64,000 bases of DNA from JBLMXQ01 sp050257855 (GCA_050257855.1 JBLMXQ010000133.1:62001-126000), one strand, 5' to 3'; counted from the stretch's first letter, positions 17,717 through 27,399 are shown. Notes: generated from the letters alone by a model not told the origin. Made by a program: numbers and translations.

Positions 17717-19503
17717 GATGGCTCCAGTGTCGAGACGTCCCCTTCGGGCAGCCCCAGCTCCCGCGCCTTGAGGAGCCGCCTCATGATCTTGCCGGCCCGG
17801 TTCTTCGGTATCGACGGCTGGAACTCGATCTCCTTCGGCGCGACGGCGGCGCCGAGACGCACGCGCGCGAAGCCGAGCAGCTCGCGCATCAGCTCCTCGC
17901 CGGGCTCGTACCCCGGTTTCAGGGCGACGAACGCCTTGACGACCTCGAGCGCCACCGGGTCGGGCTTGCCGATCACCGCCGCCTCGGCGACCGCCGGGTG
18001 TTCGAGCAGCGCGCTCTCGACCTCGAACGGCCCGATCAGGTGTCCCGACGACTTGATCACGTCGTCGGCGCGGCCGACGAACCAGTAATAGCCGTCGCTG
18101 TCGCGCCGGGCGAGATCGCCGGTCAGGTAGTAGTCGCCGGCAAAGCACTGGCGATAGCGGGCCTCGTCGCCGAGGTAGCCGCGGAACATCGACGGCCAGC
18201 CCGGCCGGAGCGCGAGCTCGCCCTCGGTATCGGGCGTCTCGACGGCTTCGACCTTCTGTTCGCCGGTGCGGCGGACGATCGCGGCGTCGATGCCCGGCAG
18301 CGGGCGGCCCATCGATCCGGGACGGACTTCCATCGCGGCGAAGTTCGCAATCATGATCCCGCCGGTTTCCGTCTGCCACCAGTTGTCGTGGAACGGCCGA
18401 TCGAACGCGTCGATGCCCCAGACGACCGCTTCGGGATTCAGCGGCTCGCCGACGCTCGCGAGGAAGCGCAGGAAGGGCAGCCGATGCTGTCTGGCCGCCG
18501 CCGCGCCGACCTTCATCAGCATCCGAATCGCCGTCGGCGCCGTGTACCACACGTTGACGCGCTCCGCCTCCAGGATCGAATACCAGCGATCCGCGTCGAA
18601 GTCGGCTTCGTCGGCAATGCTCGTCAGCCCGTGCGTGAGCGGGGCGACGATGCCGTAGGACGTTCCGGTCACCCAGCCGGGATCCGCCGTGCACCAGAAG
18701 ACGTCGTCCGGATGGAAGTCGAGCGCGAAGCCGGCGGTCGCATGGTGAGCGACGACCGCCTCGTGTACGTGAATGGCGCCTTTCGGCCTGCCCGTGGTGC
18801 CGCTCGTGAAGTGGAGCAGCGCCGGATCGTCGGGAGCAGTCGGGGGAATGACGAACCGCTTGTCGGCCCCGGCCATGAGAGCGCTGAGACAGCGCACGCG
18901 AGAAAGCGTTCGAATCGCAGCCGCGTCGCCGATGAGCAGCACGTGCTCGAGGCTCGGCAGCCGACTGCGGATCGGTTCCACCTTCCGGCGATACAGCGTA
19001 TCGGTCGTCACGAGCACTCTTGCGTGCGCGATGTCGATTCGCGACTGGATGGGCTCCGGTCCGAACGCGGAGAACAGCGGCGCGAAGACGCTCCCGTTCT
19101 TGAGCGTCCCGAGCGCGGCCACGTACAGCTCCGGCACGCGTCCGGTCAGCGATGCGACCGCATCGCCCTTGCCGACGCCGAGCCCGGTCAGCACGTTGGC
19201 GAAGCGGCTCGTCTCCTCGCACAGATCGCCGTAGGTGAAGTCTTGGCGCGTTCCGTCCTTGGCAATCGAACGCAGCGCGACGCGATTGCGGCGGATGCCG
19301 ACGGCGTGGCGGTCGACGGCCTCGTGTGCGATGTTGAGGCCCCGGCCGCCGGGAAGCCCGTCCAGTTCGGCGCGGGCGCGCGCCCAGGAGAACCCGGCGC
19401 GCGTGCGGTCGTAGTCGACCAGGTTCGGAACGGTCGTCCACGCGCCCGGCGGCTTCGGGATGGCGGGCCAGCGGCTGCTGACGGGCGCGGCGGGCTCCGG
19501 CAT
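17713..19503 (-). CDS. Acetyl/acyl-CoA synthetase (AMP-forming, AcsA-like)
   Basis: A 596-residue ANL-superfamily ligase. Motifs: phosphate loop TSGTTGRPKG, WWQTETGG, TGDLARRDSDGYYWFVGRADD and the C-terminal catalytic lysine in PKNRAGKIMRR. Length and the DPGWVTGTSYG region match AcsA of the Bacillus type (about 570 residues) better than the 650-residue Acs. It activates a short carboxylate with ATP and CoA. GAGGAG lies five bases before the chosen ATG; a GTG six bases earlier would abut it. First gene of the E1/E2/ACP operon. Acetate produced by acetoin or 2-oxoacid cleavage would be a logical substrate. Confidence 0.9.
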
Positions 19504-19555
19504 GACCACTCCTCGTGCTGCCTACCCGGCTGGAAGGCTGCGCTTCCACCAGGAT

Positions 19556-19570
19556 GCAAGCGATGCGCCG
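19556..19570 (-). promoter_or_regulatory. Candidate sigma-54 promoter of the acyl-CoA synthetase/E1/E2/ACP operon
   Basis: Reverse strand CGGCGC-N5-TTGC followed by A, GG/GC spacing exact. One base differs in the -24 GGCAC core. Expected start near 19544, about 40 nt before the ATG. Acetoin dehydrogenase operons in other bacteria are known sigma-54 targets. Confidence 0.4.
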
Positions 19571-19708
19571 GTGCCCGGAGGGCATTGCGCCGGAAGTCCG
19601 GCACGCAAGGTCTGCGGGCCGCCGGCGCGTCGAATGCGGGCCGGGAACGCGGCGCGTCGGCGCGGGATCCCGAGGCCGAAATCTTGCACGGTCGAACGGG
19701 AGGTCTTT

Positions 19709-21772
19709 GTGTCTCCAATGTCCAGACGAACCGCGCCCGGACGCGAGGCGAATCGCGCTCGGCCGAATCTGACCGCGGCTGCGGCGAAGCGGCGAATTGC
19801 CGGGCTGCGCGCCGCGATCCGCGCGCACGACCACCGGTACTACGTTCTGGATCGGCCCACGATCTCCGACGCGGAGTACGACCGGCTGTTCGCCGAGCTG
19901 AGCGAGCTCGAGACTGCGCATCCCCGGTTCGTCACACCGGATTCCCCGACCCGACGGGTTGCCGGGTCGGCGCTGCCGGCGTTTCCGCCTGTCGAGCACC
20001 TTGCCCCCATGCTGTCTCTCGAATCGGTCACCGACGCCAGCGAGGTCCGGCGGTTCGACGAGCGTGTGCGCGCGAGCGTTCGTGGCGCCGTGCGCTACAC
20101 CCTCGAGCCGAAGTTCGACGGGCTGTCGATCGAGGTCGTCTACCGCGACGGCGTGCTGGTGCGCGCGTCGACGCGCGGAGACGGGGAGCGCGGCGAAGGA
20201 GTCACCGAGAACGTCAAGACGATCCGATCGGTGCCGCTGCGCCTGCACGGTCGAACGGTGCCGCACCTGCTGGCCGCACGCGGCGAGGCGATCATGCGGG
20301 TGGCCGACTTCCGTGCCCTGAACGCCCGGCTGGCCGAGCAGGGGCAGCCGCTGTTCGCCAATCCGCGCAACGCGGCAGCCGGATCAATCCGTCAGCTCGA
20401 TCCACGCGTCACGGCCGGGCGGCGCCTCGACGTGTTCTTCTACGACGTGCTGCGTCTGGAGGGTGGACCGCGGCCGGACGACGATGTGGCCGTCCTGCGC
20501 ATGCTCGGGGGCTGGGGCCTCCGCGTCTGCCCGGACGTGCGCGTCTGTTCCCGCGTCGAAGAGGCGTTGCGGTATCACCGCGACATGGATCGACGCCGCG
20601 ACGCGCTCGAGTACGAGGTCGACGGCGTCGTGCTCAAGGTGGCGGATCTCGCCGTGCGCGCCCGCCTCCGCTCCACGGCGCGCCACCCGCGATGGGCCCT
20701 GGCCTTCAAGTTCGCGCCCCGCGAGGCCCAGACCACCGTCGAAGACATCGTCGTGCAGGTTGGCCGGACCGGCATCCTGACACCCGTGGCCGTCCTGCGG
20801 CCCGTGCGGATCGGCGGCGTCACGGTGGGACGCGCGACGCTTCACAACCGGGACGAGATCGCCCGCAAGGATCTCCGCATCGGCGACGCCGTGCGCGTCA
20901 TCAGGGCCGGCGACGTCATCCCGGACATCGTCGAACGCGTGGCGGCGCCGGGCGCGCACCGCCGGCGTCCGTTTGCGATGCCCGCCCGGTGTCCTGTGTG
21001 CCGCACCCCGGTCGTGCGCGAGGGACCGTTCGACCGCTGCCCGAACGGGCTGGCGTGCCCGGCGCAGCTCCAGCGCGCGATCCAGCACTTCGCGTCGCGG
21101 GACGCGCTCGACATCCGGGGCCTCGGTCCGGAAACGGTGCAGGCGCTCGTCTCCGGAGGGCTCGTGCGCTCGGTTGCCGACCTGTTCGGGTTGACGCGCC
21201 GCGACCTCCTCGAGCTCGGGCGATTCGCAGAGGTCTCGGCGACGAACCTGCTGAACGCCATCGACCGCGCCAGGCGGATGCCGCTCTGGCGGTTCCTCTA
21301 CGCGCTCGGCATCCCGAGCGTCGGCGCCCAGACTGCCAGGGACCTGGCCGACCACTTCGGAACGCTCGACCGCATTCGGCAGGCGGACGAAGCGACGCTG
21401 ACAACCGTGTCCGGGATCGGGCCGGCCGTTGCCGGCGACGTCGCCGATTTCTTTCGCCGGGCCGTCAACCGGCGGGTGATCGCTTCGTGCCGGAAGCGCG
21501 GCGTGCGGATCACGCCCGCAGGGGTCCGGCGCGTTGGGCCGCTCGCCGGCAAGACGGTCGTGTTCACTGGCCGCCTCGAATCGATGACGCGGGAGGAGGC
21601 CGAGGAGCGGGCGCGGGCCGGCGGGGCCCGCACGTCCCGCAGCGTCGGCCCGGACACCGATCTGGTCGTGGCAGGGGCTGCGCCGGGCTCGAAGTACGCG
21701 ACGGCGCGCGCGCTGGGCGTGCGCATGATCGACGAAGGGGAGTTCGACCGGCTCGTCGGCGCGCACGCTTGA
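19709..21772 (+). CDS. ligA: NAD-dependent DNA ligase
   Basis: A 687-residue LigA. Domain order: Ia (HDHRYYVLDRPTISDAEYDRLF), adenylation with the AMP lysine K135 in LEPKFDG, OB fold, a Cys4 zinc finger (CPVC...C...C), helix-hairpin-helix repeats and a C-terminal BRCT domain (GKTVVFTGRLESMTREEAE). It seals nicks in replication and repair. GGGAGG at 19698-19703 sits five bases before a GTG at 19709 and 14 before an ATG at 19718, so I favour the GTG, but the ATG is possible. polX follows after nine bases, pointing to a repair transcription unit. Confidence 0.95.
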   Translation: MSPMSRRTAPGREANRARPNLTAAAAKRRIAGLRAAIRAHDHRYYVLDRPTISDAEYDRLFAELSELETAHPRFVTPDSPTRRVAGSALPAFPPVEHLAPMLSLESVTDASEVRRFDERVRASVRGAVRYTLEPKFDGLSIEVVYRDGVLVRASTRGDGERGEGVTENVKTIRSVPLRLHGRTVPHLLAARGEAIMRVADFRALNARLAEQGQPLFANPRNAAAGSIRQLDPRVTAGRRLDVFFYDVLRLEGGPRPDDDVAVLRMLGGWGLRVCPDVRVCSRVEEALRYHRDMDRRRDALEYEVDGVVLKVADLAVRARLRSTARHPRWALAFKFAPREAQTTVEDIVVQVGRTGILTPVAVLRPVRIGGVTVGRATLHNRDEIARKDLRIGDAVRVIRAGDVIPDIVERVAAPGAHRRRPFAMPARCPVCRTPVVREGPFDRCPNGLACPAQLQRAIQHFASRDALDIRGLGPETVQALVSGGLVRSVADLFGLTRRDLLELGRFAEVSATNLLNAIDRARRMPLWRFLYALGIPSVGAQTARDLADHFGTLDRIRQADEATLTTVSGIGPAVAGDVADFFRRAVNRRVIASCRKRGVRITPAGVRRVGPLAGKTVVFTGRLESMTREEAEERARAGGARTSRSVGPDTDLVVAGAAPGSKYATARALGVRMIDEGEFDRLVGAHA

Positions 21773-21781
21773 GAGATCGCC

Positions 21782-23497
21782 ATGGAGAACATCGAAATCG
21801 CCAGGACGTTCGACGAGGTCGCCGACCTGCTCGAGATCCAGGGCGCCAATCCGTTTCGCGTGCGCGCGTATCGGAACGCGGCGCGAACGGTCGGGACGCT
21901 CGGAACGCCGGTCGCGACGATCCTCGAGAACGACGGCCACGCGCTCGAGGAGCTCCCCGGCATCGGGGCCGACCTCGCCGGCAAGATCGAGAAGATGTGC
22001 CGGACGGGCGATCTGCCGCTGCTGTCGCAGCTCACGCGCAAGACCCCCGAGGGCGTCGTAGCCATGCTGCGTATTCCGGGCGTCGGCCCCAAGCGCGCGA
22101 TGCTGATCTACCGCAAGCTCGGCGTGAAGACGCTGCCGCAGCTCGAGAAGGCCGCGCGCGCCGGCCGCCTCGCGCGCGTCCGCGGTCTGGGCAAGGCACT
22201 CGAGCGCAGCATCCTGCGCGGCATCGCTCAGGACAAGGCGCACGTCGCACGGATGCCGCTGGCCGAGGCCGAGGCATTCATCCGGCCGCTCATCGCGATG
22301 CTGCAGGCGGCGCCGGGCGTGAAGCAGCTCAGCGTCGCGGGCAGCCTCAGGCGCCGGCGCGAGACGGTCGGCGACGTCGACCTCCTGGCCGCGTCGGCCG
22401 ACGCCTCCCCCGTCGCCGACGTGTTTCTCGCGTACGCGGATGTGAAGCAGGTGCTCGCGCGTGGCGGCACGAAGTGCTCGGTCGTCCTTCGCTCGGGGCT
22501 CCAGGTCGACCTGCGGATCGTGCCGGAGGCCTCCTACGGCGCCGCGCTCCATTACTTCACCGGCTCGAAGGCGCACAACATCGCGATCCGTCTGCTTGGC
22601 GTGAAGGGACACCTGAAGATCAACGAGTACGGCGTGTTCCGCGGCACGCGGCGCGTGGGCGGCCGCCTCGAGACCGAGGTGTTCGAAGCCGTCGGCCTGC
22701 CGTGGATTCCGCCCGAGTTGCGCGAGAACCAGGGCGAGATCGAGGCCGCGCGCGAAGGCCGGCTTCCACGCCTCGTCGAGATCGGACAGATCCGCGGCGA
22801 TCTGCAGATGCATACCGACGCGACCGACGGGAAGAACACGCTGGCCGAGATGGTCGCCGCAGCGCGCACCCGGGGCTACGAGTACGTAGCGATCACAGAT
22901 CACACGAAGGCGGTCCGTGTGGCGGGCGGCATGTCGAAGGCGGGGTTCCACAGGCAGTCGCGCGCCATCGACGCGCTTCGGAAGCGGGCGTCCAGCCCTG
23001 TCGTCCTCAAGGGCGCCGAGGTCGACATCCTCGAGGATGGCTCGCTCGATCTGGACGACGACACGCTGGCCGAATTCGACGTCGTGATTGCCGCGGTCCA
23101 CTCGCGCTTCAACATGACGAAGTCGGCGATGACGCGGCGCATCGTCCGGGCCCTGCGGCATCCGCGCGTCCACGTCCTCGGCCATCCCACCGGCCGCCTT
23201 CTCGGACGGCGCGAGCCGTATCCGATCGACATGGGGGAGATCATCAAGGTCGCGCGCGACCACGGCGTCCTGCTCGAGATCAACGCCCAGCCGGACCGGC
23301 TCGATCTGAACGACCTTCACATTCAGATGGCGCGGGAGGCAGGGGTGAAGCTGGTCGTGAACACGGACGCGCACCGGATTCAGGAGCTCGATTACATGCG
23401 GTACGGCGTCGACCAGGCGCGGCGCGGCTGGTGCGAAGCCAGCGACATCGCGAACACCTGCCGCGCGGACGCCCTGCGAAAACTGATCGCGAAGTGA
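21782..23497 (+). CDS. polX: PolX, family X DNA polymerase with PHP exonuclease domain
   Basis: A 571-residue bacterial PolX. Residues about 1-85 form the 8-kDa HhH domain (LLEIQGANPFRVRAYRNAART, ELPGIGADLAGKI), followed by fingers and palm with the nucleotidyltransferase pattern AGSLRRRRETVGDVDLL carrying the metal-binding Asp pair. Residues about 330-571 are a PHP domain (DLQMHTDATDGKNTLAEM, AITDHTKAV, NTDAHR) that gives 3'-5' exonuclease and AP-endonuclease activities in studied homologues. It works in gap filling and base excision repair. It sits immediately behind ligA, which would seal its products. A paralogue of its first domain is encoded at 24683-25528. Confidence 0.95.
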   Translation: MENIEIARTFDEVADLLEIQGANPFRVRAYRNAARTVGTLGTPVATILENDGHALEELPGIGADLAGKIEKMCRTGDLPLLSQLTRKTPEGVVAMLRIPGVGPKRAMLIYRKLGVKTLPQLEKAARAGRLARVRGLGKALERSILRGIAQDKAHVARMPLAEAEAFIRPLIAMLQAAPGVKQLSVAGSLRRRRETVGDVDLLAASADASPVADVFLAYADVKQVLARGGTKCSVVLRSGLQVDLRIVPEASYGAALHYFTGSKAHNIAIRLLGVKGHLKINEYGVFRGTRRVGGRLETEVFEAVGLPWIPPELRENQGEIEAAREGRLPRLVEIGQIRGDLQMHTDATDGKNTLAEMVAAARTRGYEYVAITDHTKAVRVAGGMSKAGFHRQSRAIDALRKRASSPVVLKGAEVDILEDGSLDLDDDTLAEFDVVIAAVHSRFNMTKSAMTRRIVRALRHPRVHVLGHPTGRLLGRREPYPIDMGEIIKVARDHGVLLEINAQPDRLDLNDLHIQMAREAGVKLVVNTDAHRIQELDYMRYGVDQARRGWCEASDIANTCRADALRKLIAK

Positions 23498-23585
23498 GCA
23501 CGCCAAAATATTGACGGCTTTCCGTCAAGCTTGGCGACAACTCGTCAGCAAGGGCGTTCTTTGCCCATGATCATCGGCGGCCGGG

Positions 23586-23601
23586 CGGCACGTGGCTTGC
23601 G
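23586..23601 (+). promoter_or_regulatory. Sigma-54 promoter of the double-Usp gene
   Basis: CGGCAC-N5-TTGC with GG at 23587-23588 and GC at 23599-23600, a full core match with exact spacing. Start expected near 23612, 26 nt before the ATG, with GGGGAGG in between. Confidence 0.65.
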
Positions 23602-23637
23602 CTCCTATTGCCTGACGGGGGGCGTGGGGAGGTTGTC

Positions 23638-24531
23638 ATGGTGGAGATTCGACGCATTCTGTGTCCAATCGATTTCTCGGACTGCTCGCGCCGGGCGCTG
23701 CAGCATGCCGTTGCGATCGCGAAGTGGTACGAGTCGCACATCACCGCGCTTCACGTGATCCGCCCGGTCTTCATTCCGCAGCCGCCCGTGCTCTTCGCGG
23801 CGCCGGCCAAAGCCGCCACCAGCGCCGATCGTGACGCGCTCGAACAGGAGCTTCGCGGCTGGCTCGAGCCGGCAAAGCAGGCGGGCGTCAAGGCCGACCT
23901 GGTCTTCGACGAGGGGGTTCCGGCGTCGCGGATCGTCGATCACGTGAGCAAGCTTCAGGCGGACCTGATCGTCATGGGCACGCACGGAACGAGCGGACTC
24001 GAACGGTTCATGCTCGGCTCCGTCGCCGAGAGGGTCCTGCGGACCGCAGGCTGTCCTGTGATGACCGTCCCGCCGCCCGTGACGGGCGCCGGGAGGATTC
24101 CGTACACGAAGATCCTCTGCCCGGTGGACTTCTCAGATTCTTCGCTGACGGCGTTACAGTACGCCTTCTCGCTGGCGAAGGAGTCCGACGCGCGGGTCAC
24201 GATCCTTCACGTCTTCGAATGGCCGGCCGAGGCCGAGATGCCGATCCAGGGGTTCGACGTGCCCGAGTACCGCCGCCTGATCGAAGGTGACGCGCGCGCG
24301 CGTCTCGATGCCCTGGTGACCGACGACGTTCGCGTCTGGAGCAAGCCGGAAACGCGAGTGGCTCATGGAAAACCGTACCGGCGGATTCTGGAGGCGGCCG
24401 AGGCGGACGGCGCCGATCTCATCGTCATGGGCGTCCACGGGAGAAATCCGCTGGATATGGCGCTCTTCGGATCGACGACGAATCATGTCGTCCGGCGCGC
24501 GCCGTGCCCGGTGCTGACGCTGAAGCAGTAG
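23638..24531 (+). CDS. Tandem universal stress protein (UspA x2)
   Basis: A 297-residue protein of two Usp domains. Domain 1 (about 1-145) starts RRILCPIDFSDCSRRALQHA and ends with the nucleotide-binding pattern MGTHGTSGLERFMLGSVAERV. Domain 2 (about 153-297) starts KILCPVDFSDSSLTALQYA and has MGVHGRNPLDMALFGSTTNHV. The G2xG9xGS/T ATP-binding signature is clean in domain 1 and partly altered in domain 2 (GRNPLDMALFGST). Such proteins respond to starvation, hypoxia or redox stress. The upstream sigma-54 promoter and GGGGAGG ribosome site support the ATG start. Confidence 0.93.
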   Translation: MVEIRRILCPIDFSDCSRRALQHAVAIAKWYESHITALHVIRPVFIPQPPVLFAAPAKAATSADRDALEQELRGWLEPAKQAGVKADLVFDEGVPASRIVDHVSKLQADLIVMGTHGTSGLERFMLGSVAERVLRTAGCPVMTVPPPVTGAGRIPYTKILCPVDFSDSSLTALQYAFSLAKESDARVTILHVFEWPAEAEMPIQGFDVPEYRRLIEGDARARLDALVTDDVRVWSKPETRVAHGKPYRRILEAAEADGADLIVMGVHGRNPLDMALFGSTTNHVVRRAPCPVLTLKQ

Positions 24532-24546
24532 CTAGCCAGCAGCCTG

Positions 24547-24578
24547 CCCGCGCGCGCAGGCCCGTTCGCGCGCGCGGG
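24547..24578. terminator. Long GC hairpin between Usp and HhH genes
   Basis: CCCGCGCGCG pairs perfectly with CGCGCGCGGG across a 12-nt loop, 15 nt after the Usp stop. The arms are alternating CG, which could also adopt Z-DNA. No U-tract follows on either strand, so terminator function is tentative. Confidence 0.4.
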
Positions 24579-24682
24579 TGACAAGTCGCGGCTCACGTCT
24601 CGTGGCCGCACCTCACGCAGAGGCAGGATGCCGGGATATCGCTGCCGGATAACCGGCACCGCGCCGGGATCCGAATGACCGG

Positions 24683-25528
24683 TCAGGCCGGGACCTTGTC
24701 CAGCTGCGCTTCCCCCTCCCGGCCGCGGACGATTCGGGTACCCGCGAGCGGGCCCCTGTCCGCCGTCACGACCGTGCACTGGCGCTCGCCCCGGCCGTCT
24801 TCCCAGTAGATGACGACCCAGTCGTCCGTGCGGCCCAGGCGGTGCGCGAGCGAGGTATTGGAGAAGAGCGCCGTGTAATGGCGCCGGCCGCGCGTCGTGT
24901 GCAGGATGGGAAGCCAGGCGACGTGCGACGGGTTGAACCGGCGCGGCGCGATCTTGACGAGTGCTCCCGCAGCGGCCTTCTCGCGATATTCCCGATCCAC
25001 GTCGAGAATCTCCCCGACCGGCGGCGGCGCGCCGCGGCCGGACGCGGGCGGGCGGACGCGGTCGAGGCGGTGCGCGAGCGAGTCGCGGATGCCGGCGAGA
25101 CGCTTTGCGCCGAACCCGGGCACCTGCTCGAGCCGCCCGTCGTGAGCAGCCGCCTCGAGCTCCTCGAGCGTGTCGATGCCGAGGTCGTGATGCAGGCGAT
25201 CGGCCAGGCCACGCCCGACCCCGGGGACCGACGCGAGGAGCCTGACGGGATCGCTTTCGCCGCGGAGCCGTTCGAGCATCGCCAGCCGGCCGCGCGCCAG
25301 CAGGTCACGGATGGCGCGCGCGATGCCCTCGCCGACGTCGGGCAGCGCCTCGAGGCCGTCGAGCCCCTCCTGCTTCAGGATGTCGGCGACGGGGCCCGGG
25401 AGGCGCCGGACCGTCTCGCTCGCGCGACGATACGCGCGCACGCGGAAGCGATTGGCGCCTTGCGCCTCCAGCAGCCGCGCGACCTCGTCGAGCCGGTCGG
25501 CCACGTCCTCGTTCAGGCGCTCCGTCAT
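24683..25528 (-). CDS. Helix-hairpin-helix protein related to the PolX N-terminal domain
   Basis: A 281-residue protein whose first half repeats the 8-kDa domain of PolX: LLEAQGANRFRVRAYRRASETV aligns directly with the same stretch of PolX, followed by HhH turns (LPDVGEGIARAI, VPGVGRGLADRL, VPGFGAKRLAGI). Polymerase palm and PHP motifs are missing. The C-terminal half is different and has a compact domain with DVDREYREKAAAGALVKIAP and WLPILHTTRGRRHYTALFSN, which I do not recognise as a named family. Probably DNA-binding, perhaps a repair accessory. GAGGAG is near the ATG. It is divergent from groEL. Confidence 0.8.
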   Translation of the reverse strand: MTERLNEDVADRLDEVARLLEAQGANRFRVRAYRRASETVRRLPGPVADILKQEGLDGLEALPDVGEGIARAIRDLLARGRLAMLERLRGESDPVRLLASVPGVGRGLADRLHHDLGIDTLEELEAAAHDGRLEQVPGFGAKRLAGIRDSLAHRLDRVRPPASGRGAPPPVGEILDVDREYREKAAAGALVKIAPRRFNPSHVAWLPILHTTRGRRHYTALFSNTSLAHRLGRTDDWVVIYWEDGRGERQCTVVTADRGPLAGTRIVRGREGEAQLDKVPA

Positions 25529-25690
25529 CGTCTCCTCGACAGCCAGCCGACGCAAGCGCGATACCGCCTCGGCGGGGCGCCGGCGGGGCCATACGCCCGG
25601 AGTCTCAGCAGGGTCCTTGCAACGGTCACCCTCGAACGGCGGCAGTGTGCCGGTGTCCCGGCGCGGCCGCGTGTCAATGGAGGAGCTGCC

Positions 25691-27319
25691 GTGGCCCACA
25701 AACATCTGCTCGTGCAGTCCGCGGCCCGAGAAAAGATTCTGCGGGGCGCGCTGGCGCTGGCCGACGCCGTGCGGGTCACTCTGGGCCCGAAGTCGAAGTG
25801 CGTGCTGATCGAGAAGAAGTGGGGCCGTCCGATCGTCTGCAACGACGGCGTGACCATCGCGCGCGAGTTCGAGCTCGAGGACCACGAGGAGAATCTCGGC
25901 GCACAGGTGATCCGGCAGGCGGCCGAGCGCACCGGTGAGCTGGTCGGCGACGGCACGACGACCTCGACGCTGATCGCCGCCTCGATCTTCCGCGAAGGCG
26001 TCAGGAACATCGCGGCCGGGGCGAGCGCGATCGAGCTGAAGCGCGGCCTCGACCGCGGCCTGCAGGCGGTCGTGTCCCGCCTCAAGGAGCTGTCGCGACC
26101 CGTAGCCGACCGACGGCAGCGCGTGCAGGTGGCGACGATCTCGGCCCACAACGACCAGACGATCGGCGAAATCGTCGCCGACGCGCTGGAAAAGGTCGGC
26201 GCCGAGGGCACGACCTCAGTCGAGGAGGCGAAGGGCACCGAGACGACCGTCGAGGTCGTCGAGGGGATGCGACTCGATCGCGGCTATCTGTCGCCCTATT
26301 TCATCACCGACGCCGAGAAGATGAGGGCCGTCCTCGACGAACCGGCCGTGCTCCTCTACGAGAAGAAGATCAGCACGATGACGGACTTGCTGCCGCTGCT
26401 CGAGCAGATCGCGAAGAGCGGCCAGGCGCTCCTCGTCGTCGCCGACGACGTCGAAGGCGATGCCCTGGCAACGCTCGTCGTCAACAAGGTTCGGGGCATC
26501 CTGCCGTGCGTGGCCGTCAAGGCGCCGGGTTATGGCGACCGCAGGCGCGCGATGCTCGAGGATCTGGCGATCCTCACGGGCGGCCGGCTGATTGCCGAGG
26601 AGCTGGGCGTCAAGCTGGCGAGCGTGACGCCGGACGACCTCGGACATGCCAGGCGCGTCGTCGCCGACAAGGAGACGACGACCATCGTCGGCGGCGCCGG
26701 CGGGAAGGCGGCGATCGACGGGCGCGCCAGCGAAATCCGGGCGCAGATCAAAACCGCCACGTCCGATTACGACCGCGAGAAGCTCGAAGAGCGGCTCGCG
26801 AAGCTGACCGGGGGCGTCGCCGTGATCCGGGTCGGTGCGCCGTCGGAAGCCGAGCTGAAGAACCGGCGCGAGGCCTTCGACGACGCGATCAGCGCGACGA
26901 AAGCGGCGATGGCGGAAGGGATCGTGCCCGGCGGCGGGCTCGCGCTCCTGCGCGCCATCGACGCGGTCGAGCGCGACGCGGCCGCCTGCAGCGGCGACGA
27001 GCGGACCGGCGTGCTGATTCTCGAGCGCGCGCTCGAGGCGCCGACGCGGCAGATCGCCGAGAACTCCGGCTGGGACGGCGGCGTTGTCGTCGACCGGATG
27101 CGCAGCGGCAGCGGCGCGTACGGATTCGACGCGGGCCGGGGCACCTACGTGGATCTCGTCGAGGCCGGCATCGTCGATCCGACGAAGGTCGTACGGGTGG
27201 CTCTCGAGAACGCGGTGTCGGTTGCCAGCGTTCTCCTGCTGACGGAAGCGACGCTCACCGAGGTTCCCGAGGCGAAGCACGAGATGCACGACATGGCGGA
27301 GTCGGCGGAAAGCGCTTGA
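25691..27319 (+). CDS. GroEL-type chaperonin without GroES and without GGM tail
   Basis: A 542-residue HSP60. ATP-site motifs are intact: VTLGPKSKCVLIEK, NDGVTIAREFELEDHEENLGAQ, GDGTTTSTLIA, EAFDDAISATKAAMAEGIVPGGG with the catalytic Asp, and YGFDAGRGTYVDL. The C-terminus ends AKHEMHDMAESAESA, lacking the Gly-Gly-Met repeat that lines the cavity of standard GroEL. No groES lies nearby and no CIRCE or obvious heat-shock promoter precedes it, so this is likely a secondary chaperonin. Start GTG has GGAGGAG seven bases upstream. It neighbours hsp20. Confidence 0.92.
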   Translation: MAHKHLLVQSAAREKILRGALALADAVRVTLGPKSKCVLIEKKWGRPIVCNDGVTIAREFELEDHEENLGAQVIRQAAERTGELVGDGTTTSTLIAASIFREGVRNIAAGASAIELKRGLDRGLQAVVSRLKELSRPVADRRQRVQVATISAHNDQTIGEIVADALEKVGAEGTTSVEEAKGTETTVEVVEGMRLDRGYLSPYFITDAEKMRAVLDEPAVLLYEKKISTMTDLLPLLEQIAKSGQALLVVADDVEGDALATLVVNKVRGILPCVAVKAPGYGDRRRAMLEDLAILTGGRLIAEELGVKLASVTPDDLGHARRVVADKETTTIVGGAGGKAAIDGRASEIRAQIKTATSDYDREKLEERLAKLTGGVAVIRVGAPSEAELKNRREAFDDAISATKAAMAEGIVPGGGLALLRAIDAVERDAAACSGDERTGVLILERALEAPTRQIAENSGWDGGVVVDRMRSGSGAYGFDAGRGTYVDLVEAGIVDPTKVVRVALENAVSVASVLLLTEATLTEVPEAKHEMHDMAESAESA

Positions 27320-27333
27320 AGTCGACGCACGGC

Positions 27334-27362
27334 TTGACAACGGGGGAGAGGAGGCGTATTCG
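27334..27362 (+). promoter_or_regulatory. Sigma-70-type promoter downstream of groEL
   Basis: TTGACA at 27334-27339 and TATTCG at 27357-27362 with a 17-bp spacer. The -35 box is perfect, the -10 box weak. It would start a transcript near 27369 covering the micro-ORF and hairpins that follow. Confidence 0.45.
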
Positions 27363-27379
27363 TAAATGTAGCCACGCCA

Positions 27380-27393
27380 CTCCAGACGTGGAG
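27380..27393 (+). promoter_or_regulatory. Shine-Dalgarno-sequestering hairpin
   Basis: CTCCA pairs with TGGAG around a GACG loop and buries most of the GGAGG that precedes the micro-ORF. A competing stem CCACG/CGTGG (27372-27376 with 27387-27391) also covers it. The geometry resembles an RNA thermometer, but this is inferred from base pairing only. Confidence 0.3.
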
Positions 27394-27399
27394 GTTCTC

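Noticed and set aside
17998..23514. Very long open frame on the + strand across the synthetase, ligA and polX genes
   Set aside because: It is a high-GC shadow frame antisense to the synthetase and out of frame with ligA/polX; its translation is Arg/Ala-rich without any domain.
25529..25690. CIRCE or heat-shock promoter before groEL
   Set aside because: No TTAGCACTC-N9-GAGTGCTAA inverted repeat nor a convincing sigma-32-like element was found.
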